64,000 bases of DNA from the NCBI GenBank assembly GCA_002359185.1, contig DEML01000003.1, positions 103,809 to 167,808 on the forward strand. The letters are read 5' to 3'. Below, in pieces: positions 17,602 to 26,218 of the stretch. Every line of letters begins with the position of its first letter. The first letter of the stretch is position 1. The position numbers were made by a program, and so were the translations under genes. The notes below the pieces were generated by a model that saw only the letters and a program-made list of their open reading frames with translations, searched no databases and was not told where the DNA came from. Source of the stretch: Planctomycetaceae bacterium UBA2671 (lineage in GTDB: Bacteria > Planctomycetota > Planctomycetia > Planctomycetales > Planctomycetaceae).

Positions 17602-19242
17602 CTACTTGCGCCCGAATGCCAGGATGCACATATCGTCCTGCCTGGCCTGTCCAATGCTGAAGGTTCGGACATCCTGCACGATTTGATTAGTTACAGCTTG
17701 AGCAGAGGGATCGGCCTTTTTGATGGATTGGCAAATTCCTTCAATCCCATACAGGTTACCGTTTGTATCCATGGCTTCGGTTGCCCCGTCGGTGCAAAGC
17801 AGAACAACATCTCCCTGTTGGAGTTGATAGGTAGCGGGGTGATATTCTGCATCGATCGCCACGCCGAGCGGCAGTCCATCACCAGCATGCTTAAAATGGA
17901 CTAGATTTTGATTTTCAGACTTGAGACAGATTGGCGGAATGTGCCCGGCATTGGCGATTGACAATTGATGATCTTTAATGTTCAGCACACAGACGACCAA
18001 TGTTGTCATTGAAATTTCAAGTTCGTCTATATCCGTAAAGGAAGCCTCATTGAGACGCTGCATGGCTGATTTCAGACTTTTGGCTGTTTCCATAATGTGA
18101 TGCAGCCGAACTGTCATTTGTGCCATTTTCAAAGCAGCTGGCATCCCTTTTCCACAGATATCCCCCAAAGCAATAACCAACCGAGTTGGCGAGAGCCATC
18201 GATAATAGAAGAAATCCCCGCCAACCTGCTCAGCCGCGCAGTAAAAATCGGCAAAGTCATATTCAGGAGAATCCGGACGATTGCGGGGCAGCATTCTCAA
18301 CTGAACTTCATGAGCCATTTCCATCTGTTGCAAATATTTTTGACGAGCCAGGGACTCAGTGTGGGCTTTTGCATAGGCAATCGCCAGACCTGTCATATCG
18401 GCTACGCTGCTTAACACTTCCAGGTCTTCATCGAGAAAGCGGTTGATTTCCTCTGCGGTTTCCAACTCAATTGCCCCTAACGGCTTTTTGCTCGGAGAGA
18501 GCAGGGGGACACACATTGTGGAACAGACCGGTTCGTCGAGAACCGATTCACTGACTTCATCCGAATCGCGAAGAACACCCTGCTTCTTCCGGATCACTTC
18601 CGGTGCCAGTTTACTGTTTGAGGGAATCATGGTCAGAACACTGCTGTCATCATCGCGGCCTTGTTTGAATGCGCGGGGAATGAGCTTTCCCTCTTCATCG
18701 AGCAGCATGATATGGCCGTTGATCGACTGCGGAAAGATTTCGAACAGGATATCCAGAACTTTGGGCAGAATCTCATCAATATCCAGCGATCCGGCTAGCT
18801 TGGAATTAATTGCCAGCAGATATTTGAGTCGTCTCTTCTGCTGAGTGATTGAATTCATACTCGGCTGAGAAAGATCATGCACGACATCGAGTTCATAAGA
18901 TGTCTCCTCAATCTCGGCGGTCTCATGAGAATCACTACCTGCGATATAGTGATCCCCGCGAAAAACGAGAGGAATTTCGTATAAGTTGATGCGATGTCCA
19001 TCGTACAGACGAACACGATCACTCACTTTTTCCCCGTTGACAAATGTGCCATTCACACTCCCCATGTCTTCCAGAAAATACTCATCCCCTTCGCAAATGA
19101 ACTGAGCGTGATGCCGCGAGATTGAACGATAAGCAAGCACGATGTCACAGGTTTCATCACGTCCAACAATTGTGACACCTGTGTTACGAATCGGGTAAGA
19201 GACTCCCGCATTTGGACCGGCAATCGTTTCCAGTTTTGCCAT
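17602..19242 (-). CDS. FHA-GAF-SpoIIE serine phosphatase (PP2C type)
   Basis: The protein has 546 residues; the start at 19242 (MAKLETIAGPN) has GGAAGG upstream. Residues about 1-95 are an FHA domain (VGRDETCDIVL, RSISRHHAQF, GSVNGTFVNG), which binds phosphothreonine. Residues about 140-300 form a GAF-like sensor. Residues about 325-545 are a SpoIIE/RsbU phosphatase with metal-binding acids in GGDFF, ALGDICGKGMPAAL and CTDGATEAMD. This is a cytoplasmic signalling phosphatase that probably acts on an anti-anti-sigma STAS protein or on a kinase pathway, with the FHA domain docking to a phosphorylated partner. No partner switch genes lie next to it. Confidence 0.9.
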   Translation of the reverse strand: MAKLETIAGPNAGVSYPIRNTGVTIVGRDETCDIVLAYRSISRHHAQFICEGDEYFLEDMGSVNGTFVNGEKVSDRVRLYDGHRINLYEIPLVFRGDHYIAGSDSHETAEIEETSYELDVVHDLSQPSMNSITQQKRRLKYLLAINSKLAGSLDIDEILPKVLDILFEIFPQSINGHIMLLDEEGKLIPRAFKQGRDDDSSVLTMIPSNSKLAPEVIRKKQGVLRDSDEVSESVLDEPVCSTMCVPLLSPSKKPLGAIELETAEEINRFLDEDLEVLSSVADMTGLAIAYAKAHTESLARQKYLQQMEMAHEVQLRMLPRNRPDSPEYDFADFYCAAEQVGGDFFYYRWLSPTRLVIALGDICGKGMPAALKMAQMTVRLHHIMETAKSLKSAMQRLNEASFTDIDELEISMTTLVVCVLNIKDHQLSIANAGHIPPICLKSENQNLVHFKHAGDGLPLGVAIDAEYHPATYQLQQGDVVLLCTDGATEAMDTNGNLYGIEGICQSIKKADPSAQAVTNQIVQDVRTFSIGQARQDDMCILAFGRK

Positions 19243-19836
19243 GACCCGCGACCTTCCGTGAGTCCACAAAGTAGTACATTAACAGGGGGTTAACCTGAAA
19301 TATACTTTGTTTCACTCCTGTCGAAGAGAAAGAGGTAGAGTTAAGTGTATAGTATTAGATACTACCAGACAGAACTGAATTTGCTATTCGAATTCACATT
19401 TTCTTCACATATTCCAATAATTACATATCCATGTGGACAGAACTCCCTCAGTAAAAATCCTCGCTCAATAAGTCGACACCTGTCGAAAGGAATCAATTCC
19501 TGTGTTACCCCACGTAGCGGATATGACGGTTAGGTAAGGCTTGCCTGTCACGACTCAATAGGCGTGTGTCAGCATAAGTTTCAATATGTTTCCTGGAATT
19601 TCAGTAATTCTTAAGCCCGATATAAAACATGGAGAGTGAATTGAATTCAATAAATGAATAGTCCTTATCCATTTATTGAGTCGTGCGAACAGAATTTCAA
19701 GAGGATGTTGAGGGAGCGACATTCTTGATTCCATACGTTTGCTCACAAATTCATTCTGTTGAAATCTATCAGGGACAGGGTCGTCATGCCTCGTATCGAT
19801 CTCCCCGCACCCAGCCTGTTCCATGAAGGAATTGTT
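19243..19836. other. intergenic region upstream of the porin gene
   Basis: About 590 bases lie between divergent genes. The region is AT-rich with no coding frame I would accept. An ATG-initiated frame from 19759 joins the porin gene, but the start at 19837 is better supported. The promoter of the phosphatase gene must lie at the left end and that of the porin at the right, neither clearly recognisable. Confidence 0.35.
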
Positions 19837-21378
19837 ATGCTCAGAAAACGAATTTCGCTGGCTGCATGTCTTGGAGCCATGCTCTGGGGATCAGCCGGAT
19901 ATCCTGTTCATGCTGGAGAAGTGAATCAGGCAGCCTACCTGCAGTCAGACTCTTCAGAGATAGCTTCCGTCTCTTACAGTGAATGCTCTGAAGACGATTG
20001 TTGCGACAGTTGCACAGAAGATGGCTGTTGTGACCTGAGAGTTTTTGAAGACTGCGAAAAGTCATTTCTGCCAGAAATCGATCCGATGACCTTCGAGAAT
20101 TGTGCCTGGAAAGGTGACGTGGGGATGGCCCTGCGTTACCGATATCTCAATGAGGACAATCGCTTGCGACCTGGTGGACCAGGCCGCACTACTTACAATC
20201 AATGGCGATTCACTCCCCATGCCTCAGTCACTTACAACGATACCGTCACTGGTTACGTTGAAGCGATCGACGCCAGCACCTTCGGGGAAGATTTGCCGAT
20301 TCTCCCCATCGATGAAAACCGTACGGATCTGCTGCAGTATTATGTTGATGTCAAAGTGATGGAACTTGAAAACGGTGATGTTCATGCCCGCTATGGTCGC
20401 CAGACATTGAACTATGGCGATCAGCATGTTATCTCGCCGTTAGGCTGGGCGAATACCTTCCGTAACTTCGAAGGTTACTCTGCTTATTATAAAGGGAAAG
20501 ACTGGGATGTGAATGCATTCTCGGTTCAACCCGTAAACGGTGCAGCCAGAGGAACTGTTTACAATACGACCTCATTCGATAATCCTGACCAGAGTGAATA
20601 CGTCAACGGGATCTATTCAACTTACCGGGGACTCGATAAAGGCACCATGGATCTGTTCTGGATCTGGGATGTTGAAAACGAACCTGATGCGACTCGACAA
20701 GACGGCGACCGTCATACCTTTGGAGCTCGCTACTACGGCAAGCACGAAATCAAAGATTGCTGTGATAAAGTTGAACGATCCTGGGGTTACGACCTGCAGG
20801 GAGCATTTCAGGTCGGTACAGATACGTTCCAGTCTGGTGGACCCGGTTTGAATGTGTATTCAGGTTTTTTTAATGCACTGGTCAGCCACACTTGGGAAAC
20901 AGTGGATATGAAACCATCCGTGTTTGCTCTGTATTATCTGGGAACAGGAGATCAAGATCCGACTGATGGACGAGACAGTACTTACTTTTCACTTTACCCT
21001 TTAGGGCATGCGTACTGGGGGATTCTGGATAACTTCAGTGGTCAGAACCTGGTCGACTATTCCGTCGGCTCAAAAATTACTCCTACCGAAAAACTGACCC
21101 TTCTGGGGCAATGGCACTGGTTCGATAAACATCGCACCCAGGATTACATCTACAATATTGCCGGTGCACCTCTTGGGCCACGTTCAACCGATGCCGGTGG
21201 AACTCAGGATAGCAATATTGGCAACGAACTCGACCTCATCGCAACTTACAAAGTCAACAAAAACCTGACTCTGGAAAGTGGATACTCGTGGTTCTGGTAT
21301 GGGGGAGCAGTCACCAATACCGCCCTGAATCGCGACGACGCCAGTCAGTTCTACTTCCTGGCCAATTATCAGTTTTAA
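19837..21378 (+). CDS. outer-membrane porin, alginate-export-like
   Basis: The protein has 513 residues. The ATG at 19837 follows AAGGA and starts a Sec signal peptide (MLRKRISLAACLGAMLWGSA ending near VHAGE). A Cys/acid-rich segment with seven Cys residues follows (about residues 45-72: CS, DDCCDSC, DGCCD). The rest alternates hydrophobic and polar residues in beta-strand fashion (GDVGMALRYRYLNEDNRL, YVEAIDASTFGED) and ends in a phenylalanine (FLANYQF), as outer-membrane barrels do. It resembles alginate_exp/AlgE-like porins. It lies upstream of the nitrate locus but is separated by a terminator, so a role in nitrate entry is only a guess. Confidence 0.8.
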   Translation: MLRKRISLAACLGAMLWGSAGYPVHAGEVNQAAYLQSDSSEIASVSYSECSEDDCCDSCTEDGCCDLRVFEDCEKSFLPEIDPMTFENCAWKGDVGMALRYRYLNEDNRLRPGGPGRTTYNQWRFTPHASVTYNDTVTGYVEAIDASTFGEDLPILPIDENRTDLLQYYVDVKVMELENGDVHARYGRQTLNYGDQHVISPLGWANTFRNFEGYSAYYKGKDWDVNAFSVQPVNGAARGTVYNTTSFDNPDQSEYVNGIYSTYRGLDKGTMDLFWIWDVENEPDATRQDGDRHTFGARYYGKHEIKDCCDKVERSWGYDLQGAFQVGTDTFQSGGPGLNVYSGFFNALVSHTWETVDMKPSVFALYYLGTGDQDPTDGRDSTYFSLYPLGHAYWGILDNFSGQNLVDYSVGSKITPTEKLTLLGQWHWFDKHRTQDYIYNIAGAPLGPRSTDAGGTQDSNIGNELDLIATYKVNKNLTLESGYSWFWYGGAVTNTALNRDDASQFYFLANYQF

Positions 21379-21436
21379 TTTTTCTAATCTATTGTGGATT
21401 CCATGAGTTCTCCGTAATTGCGAAGGGGTAATTCTT

Positions 21437-21463
21437 AAGGCTGTGTCTCTTATGACACAGCTT
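21437..21463. other. hairpin downstream of the porin gene
   Basis: CTGTGTC (21441-21447) pairs with GACACAG (21454-21460) around a 6-base loop, extended by AAG/CTT. No T-run follows, so it may be a weak terminator or an mRNA stability element for the porin message. Confidence 0.4.
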
Positions 21464-21530
21464 GAATATCGGAGCAACAGTCAGCACTCGACACCTCTGA
21501 GTTGTCTGCTGAAGACTCAGAATCCTGATG

Positions 21531-21563
21531 ACGGAAGCGTATTTCCTTACGCTTCCGTTTTTT
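21531..21563 (+). terminator. strong rho-independent terminator
   Basis: ACGGAAGCGTA (21531-21541) pairs perfectly with TACGCTTCCGT (21548-21558), followed by TTTTT. It separates the porin gene from the nitrate locus promoter. Confidence 0.88.
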
Positions 21564-21771
21564 CATGTCCACCAATCCCTTATTCATAAAAGTTGCACTG
21601 TTATTGCGCCAACATGCATGCAAAGTCCACAGGGTAGTCAAACACATCAAAACTCTCGCGTCTTTCATTTAAGCATGCTCGATTACTATCTATGCACCGC
21701 TGTGGTACACCACGTATCCCTTATGTGAGATGCTACGGTCACCCACGAAGCGGTTTCGACTTAATCTGCTC

Positions 21772-21787
21772 TGGCACACCTGTTGCT
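21772..21787 (+). promoter_or_regulatory. sigma-54 promoter of the nitrate assimilation operon
   Basis: TGGCACACCTGTTGCT matches the -24/-12 consensus of RpoN promoters: TGGCAC, five bases, TTGCT, with ten bases between the GG and GC cores. It ends 80 bases before the nrtA start codon and lies downstream of a strong terminator. Transcription would start near 21798. It implies control by a sigma-54 activator such as NtrC, which is not encoded in the window. Confidence 0.78.
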
Positions 21788-21810
21788 TTTGTATCCTCAC
21801 ATACTGCAAT

Positions 21811-21836
21811 TTCTGATCAGCGTTCACTCATCAGAA
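21811..21836 (+). promoter_or_regulatory. leader hairpin before nrtA
   Basis: TTCTGAT (21811-21817) pairs with ATCAGAA (21830-21836) across a 12-base loop in the expected untranslated leader, 31 bases before the GTG start. A regulatory role is possible but not shown. Confidence 0.35.
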
Positions 21837-21867
21837 GAAATTAACGCAGCAATTGAGGGAATGATTC

Positions 21868-23370
21868 GTGGCATTAAATAACAGTCTGATATTCGCAACT
21901 CTGAGCCATTCTTTTCGAGCCTCTCGCTTCTCACTGTTGGGACTGGGATTAATCTTTTGTTTGTGTTTTGCAGGATGTGCAGATGGAAATGCTTCCTCTA
22001 TTCCATCATTGCAATTGACGGAAGCAGACCTTGCAGAGGCTGATCTGGTTCCAGACTCTGAGTTGGGATCAACCGCGACGCCGCAGGGAAGAATGGCTCT
22101 GGAGAAAACCGATCTGAAATTCGGTTTCATCAAGTTGACAGACTGTGCTCCGATTGTCATCGCGAAAGAAAAAGGCTTTTTTGCCGATGAAGGACTTTCT
22201 GTCGAAGTCATCGCTCAGCCGAACTGGAAGACATTGCTCGACAATGTCATCAGCAGCAATCTGGATGGAGCCCACATGCTCTCAGGGCAGCCCATCGCGG
22301 CTACCATCGGCTTTGGAACCAGTGCTGAAATCATTACTCCGTTCACAATGGACATGAATGGAAACGGCATCACTGTTTCCAATTCCATCTGGGAACAGAT
22401 GCAGCAGAACGATGAAAATCTTCGATCTGATACTCCTAAACATCCCATCACTGCAGATTCTTTAGTAACCATTGTCAAAGCCAAACTGGCAGCAGGCGAG
22501 AAATTGCAAATGGGAATGGTTTTTCCAACTTCAACACATAATTACGAATTGCGATACTGGCTGGCAGCTGCGGGAATCAATCCGGGATTTTATACCGAAT
22601 CGGATATCGGCGGACGAACCGATGCCGAAGTCGAACTTTCAGTCACACCTCCGCCAATGATGCCCGCCACTTTGGAAGCCGGCAATATTCAAGGCTACTG
22701 CGTTGGAGAACCCTGGAATCAGCAGGCCGTCGAGAAAGGGATTGGCGTTCCTGTCTGCACGAATTACGACATCTGGAAAAACAATCCTGAGAAGGTCTTT
22801 GGCGTCACAAAAAGTTGGGCGGAAGCCAATCCGAACACGATGATCGCCGTTGTGAAAGCTTTGATTCGAGCGGGCCAGTGGCTGGACGCTACCGATGATA
22901 CCGGCAAACTGATCAATCGCGATGAAGCCGCCCGTATCCTCTCCCGAGCAGATTATGTCGGTGCGGATTTCGGCGTCATCAAAAACTCGATGACTGGCTT
23001 CTTCTTCTTTCAGAAGTCTGACAAACGTCCCATGCCAGATTTCAATGTCTTCTACAAGTATTACTGCACTTATCCCTGGTACAGCGACGGAGTCTGGTTC
23101 CTGACACAAATGCGTCGCTGGGGTCAGATAACAGAACCGAAGACAGCCGAGTGGTACACAGAAACGGCAATGAAAGTATATAAGCCGGAAATTTATCTCA
23201 AAGCCGCAAAACTATTGCTGGAGGAAGGCTTGATTGAAGAAGCCGATATCCCCTGGGAAACCGATGGATTCAAGCCACCCACCGCAGACTTCATAGATGG
23301 AGTAACCTACGACGGTAAAGATCCGATCGGATATCTCAATTCTCATAAAATTGGGAACAAAGATAACTGA
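21868..23370 (+). CDS. nrtA: nitrate/nitrite ABC transporter substrate-binding lipoprotein (NrtA)
   Basis: The protein has 500 residues from a GTG start at 21868, preceded by GAGGGA. The N-terminus is a signal with a lipobox-like CFAGC, so the protein is probably lipid-anchored. The body matches the NrtA/CmpA family: LKFGFIKLTDCAPIVIAKEK, QPNWKTLLDN, LDGAHMLSGQPIAATIGFG and the later GNIQGYCVGEPWNQQ ligand-pocket region. It binds nitrate (possibly nitrite) in the periplasm for the permease NrtB and ATPases NrtC/D encoded next. First gene of the locus, downstream of the sigma-54 promoter. CmpA-type bicarbonate binding is the alternative, but the reductase genes downstream favour nitrate. Confidence 0.92.
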   Translation: MALNNSLIFATLSHSFRASRFSLLGLGLIFCLCFAGCADGNASSIPSLQLTEADLAEADLVPDSELGSTATPQGRMALEKTDLKFGFIKLTDCAPIVIAKEKGFFADEGLSVEVIAQPNWKTLLDNVISSNLDGAHMLSGQPIAATIGFGTSAEIITPFTMDMNGNGITVSNSIWEQMQQNDENLRSDTPKHPITADSLVTIVKAKLAAGEKLQMGMVFPTSTHNYELRYWLAAAGINPGFYTESDIGGRTDAEVELSVTPPPMMPATLEAGNIQGYCVGEPWNQQAVEKGIGVPVCTNYDIWKNNPEKVFGVTKSWAEANPNTMIAVVKALIRAGQWLDATDDTGKLINRDEAARILSRADYVGADFGVIKNSMTGFFFFQKSDKRPMPDFNVFYKYYCTYPWYSDGVWFLTQMRRWGQITEPKTAEWYTETAMKVYKPEIYLKAAKLLLEEGLIEEADIPWETDGFKPPTADFIDGVTYDGKDPIGYLNSHKIGNKDN

Positions 23371-23420
23371 ATCGGCTGCATCATAGATGGCAAGACACAG
23401 ATTGAAGTAATAGTAATGGG

Positions 23421-23466
23421 TAGCCCCGGTTGGTTGCCTGCAACCTACCGGGGTCGCGAAAGCGAC
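23421..23466. repeat. double hairpin in the nrtA-nrtB gap
   Basis: CCCCGGT...ACCGGGG with inner GGTTGC/GCAACC (23424-23453) is followed by GTCGC-GAAA-GCGAC (23453-23466). A further imperfect inverted repeat lies at 23550-23578. The 262-base gap is otherwise empty. In the message, these structures could stabilise or separate the abundant nrtA transcript from the rest, as seen for other binding-protein operons. Confidence 0.5.
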
Positions 23467-23632
23467 AAGAGGGAGTATTTCATTAAATCTGAAGCAGAAA
23501 TTGGATTTCAATCCATTCATTTCAAACCTCTTGTGACTTCGTCACACCAGTAGCCGCTCCGCGTAAACCGGTGCCACCCAAATTAAAAATTCATAATAAA
23601 CAGAACCTGAACTGCATAGACCGGAATTTGAA

Positions 23633-25246
23633 ATGGAACGTTTCAAGTATTCATTACTGAAGATTATCAACATCAGTGGACTCACTTTCCTGGAGCCTGT
23701 CGTCAGGCTCTGTTACGGAGAAGAACCACGATTGCAGCTGAAAAAGATTGGTCGCTTCATCGTGATCCCTGCGGTGACCTTCATGATCTTCATCTGGATG
23801 TGGTCCATAATCGCTCCCGTTTACAAAACAAAATCCGGTGAAGTGCCCACTCCTGCAGTCGTCTACGAAGCTGCTCGGGGGGTGCGAGAATTTCATGATC
23901 GGGAAACCGATAAACAGACCGCTTATAGCCTGGATGGTCAAGACCGAGAGGCAAGTCTGGACCAGGTTCAGGAAGAATTGAAAGCCATCACTGCTGAGAA
24001 AGTAAAAGCGGATGCTGAAGTGATGTCTGCAGAAATTGCCAGGAAAGCATTTATCACTGAAAAACTGGAACCTCTCAAAGCTGAATATGAAACCAAAAAA
24101 GAAGAGTTTCTTAAAGCTCAATTACGTCGAGACCGCGCGTTAAAAATCAAAGCCGCTAAGGTTGAAAAAGGGGATTTGCAAGGGAAAAACAATCTCCTGG
24201 GATATGTTCGCGGACATCAGGAACAAACCGCAGCCGAGCTGGATGAACTGGCTGAACTCAAGACCGAACAGGATGACGTTCGCAATCTGAATTATCCACC
24301 TCTATTGGAAGCCCTGAAATTTCAAACAGATGTCGCCGAGCAGGAACAGTATCTGACAAAGAAAGAAGAGATCCTTTCTAAAAGTAATCGGAGCCTGAAG
24401 CTCGATGAAGAAGAGGACAAGCTCAAACAATTACAGCGACAATATGCGAGTGCAACTGGCCCTGATTTGATTCCGATCGCTCAGCAAATGCTGCGGGTTG
24501 AAGAGCGGATGAACAACATTTCCAGTTCGGAATATGCAAAACCCTGGACATTGCCGATGCAAATTGCCCGTTCAGTCGCCTGTGTTTTTGCGGGCTTCTT
24601 TCTGGCAACTGCAATTGCGATCCCGATTGGAATTCTTTGTGGTGTCAGCTCCACATTCATGGCTGCTGTTACACCATTTATTGCACTGTTCAAGCCTGTC
24701 TCACCGATTGTCTGGTTACCAATTTCGCTGATCATCGTCGGCGGCATCATTACAGATCCTGACAAACACTGGTTGATGGTCGCACTTTCAGAAATGCCGC
24801 TCATCGGCTGGTTACAAATCAACCCCGCCTTTATCGCTTCTGCAATCACAGTTGCTCTTTGTTCGCTTTGGCCAACACTTGTTAATACAGCTTTAGGGGT
24901 TGCCTCCATCGATAAAGATCACATCAACGTGGCACGCGTCTTGCGTCTAACCTTTACTCAACGATTATTTAAAATCGTCATCCCTTCAGCTTTACCGCTG
25001 ATCTTCGCAGGTTTGCGTATCTCTCTCGGGGTCGGCTGGATGGTGTTGATTGCCGCAGAATTGCTCAGCTCGAGTGAAGGAATCGGCAAGTTTGTCTGGG
25101 ATATGTTTAACAACGGTTCTTCAGAAACCTTTGCACAAATGTTTGTCGTGGTCTTCGTAGTTGGAGCCATCGGATTGTTACTCGACAGAACAATGATTGT
25201 CTTCCAGAGACTCGTCAGCTTCGATGGAGCCCCGGCTGCCATCTAA
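23633..25246 (+). CDS. nrtB: nitrate ABC transporter permease NrtB with large coiled-coil insertion
   Basis: The protein has 537 residues, about twice the usual NrtB length (near 270). A transmembrane helix (about 41-62) is followed by residues about 103-295 of charged heptad-type coiled coil (REASLDQVQEELKAITAEKV, LEPLKAEYETKKEEFLKAQL). A standard binding-protein-dependent permease domain follows (about 308-530), with helices starting IARSVACVFAGFFLATAIAI and the EAA-like loop near NVARVLRLTFTQRLFKIVIP. A further short insert (TDPDKHWLMVALSEMPLIGW) interrupts the permease. The coiled coil should lie outside the cytoplasmic membrane between helix 1 and the core. It works with NrtA, NrtC and NrtD. 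Confidence 0.9.
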   Translation: MERFKYSLLKIINISGLTFLEPVVRLCYGEEPRLQLKKIGRFIVIPAVTFMIFIWMWSIIAPVYKTKSGEVPTPAVVYEAARGVREFHDRETDKQTAYSLDGQDREASLDQVQEELKAITAEKVKADAEVMSAEIARKAFITEKLEPLKAEYETKKEEFLKAQLRRDRALKIKAAKVEKGDLQGKNNLLGYVRGHQEQTAAELDELAELKTEQDDVRNLNYPPLLEALKFQTDVAEQEQYLTKKEEILSKSNRSLKLDEEEDKLKQLQRQYASATGPDLIPIAQQMLRVEERMNNISSSEYAKPWTLPMQIARSVACVFAGFFLATAIAIPIGILCGVSSTFMAAVTPFIALFKPVSPIVWLPISLIIVGGIITDPDKHWLMVALSEMPLIGWLQINPAFIASAITVALCSLWPTLVNTALGVASIDKDHINVARVLRLTFTQRLFKIVIPSALPLIFAGLRISLGVGWMVLIAAELLSSSEGIGKFVWDMFNNGSSETFAQMFVVVFVVGAIGLLLDRTMIVFQRLVSFDGAPAAI

Positions 25247-25294
25247 CTGTTTCAAGGAATCGTCAATCAGCGATCAAACCGGCAAGGATAATAC

Positions 25295-26164
25295 ATGCCC
25301 ATTCTGGAATTTCAAAACGTATCATTTGGCTTCGGCGTTGGCTCGGATAAATATCCAGTGCTCACCAACGCCAGCTTGAGCGTCGAAGAAAACGAATTCG
25401 TAGCCATTATCGGTTTCTCTGGAGCTGGAAAAAGCACGGTCATGTCATTATTGGCTGGCCTGCAAACTCCGGATCAGGGGCGAGTTGTGATGCACGACAA
25501 ACCGATCGGCCCTCCCGGCCCGGATCGGGGAATAGTTTTCCAGAACTATTCATTACTCCCCTGGTTGACCGTTCATGGAAACATTGAACTGGCCGTTAAG
25601 CAGGTCTTCCCGAAAATGTCGGAAGTAGAGCGGGAAGAGCATATCCAGCACTATATCGATCTGGTCAGCTTGAGTGGAGCCGAGTGGAAGAAGCCGAACG
25701 AACTCTCCGGCGGGATGCGTCAACGCCTTTCGCTGGCGCGCACACTTTCGATGAAACCTGAAGTTCTACTGCTCGATGAACCGCTTTCCGCTTTGGATGC
25801 GATCACTCGTTCGGTATTGCAGGATGAAATCACTCGATTGTGGGAACAGGATAAACGAACCGTCGTCATGATCACCAATGATGTCGACGAAGCGGTGCTG
25901 ATGGCGGATCGCATCGTGCCCCTCACGCCGGGTCCTGGAGCAACATTTGGCAAAAGCTTCGACGTCCATCTGGAACGACCACGCGACCGGGCCACTTTAA
26001 ACTTCAATCCCGAATTCAAACACATTCGCAATGAAGTGACCAAATACATGCTGGCGATCAATGCAGAATCCAAAGAACTCAAAGTGGTGACCGATCTCAA
26101 ATTGCCTGATGTTCAACCGATATCGCTCGACAAGGCTCACAACGTTCAGGTGAATATCGTCTAG
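25295..26164 (+). CDS. nrtC: nitrate ABC transporter ATP-binding protein (first)
   Basis: The protein has 289 residues; AAGGAT precedes the start. Walker A (GFSGAGKST), Q-loop (VFQNYSLLPWL), signature (LSGGMRQR) and Walker B with D-loop (VLLLDEPLSALD) are intact. The switch region reads ITNDVDEA, with Asn where the H-loop histidine normally stands. Unlike cyanobacterial NrtC it has no C-terminal NrtA-like domain. It begins 48 bases after nrtB and pairs with the second ATPase encoded next, probably as a heterodimer energising NrtB. Confidence 0.9.
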   Translation: MPILEFQNVSFGFGVGSDKYPVLTNASLSVEENEFVAIIGFSGAGKSTVMSLLAGLQTPDQGRVVMHDKPIGPPGPDRGIVFQNYSLLPWLTVHGNIELAVKQVFPKMSEVEREEHIQHYIDLVSLSGAEWKKPNELSGGMRQRLSLARTLSMKPEVLLLDEPLSALDAITRSVLQDEITRLWEQDKRTVVMITNDVDEAVLMADRIVPLTPGPGATFGKSFDVHLERPRDRATLNFNPEFKHIRNEVTKYMLAINAESKELKVVTDLKLPDVQPISLDKAHNVQVNIV

Positions 26165-26218
26165 CTAACCAGTTTATTCTTGCCCATTTGACTCGAAAGA
26201 ACTGAGACAGGAGAACAA

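Noticed and set aside
23371..23632. A riboswitch or gene between nrtA and nrtB
   Set aside because: The gap contains only REP-like hairpins and no recognisable riboswitch pattern or coding frame.
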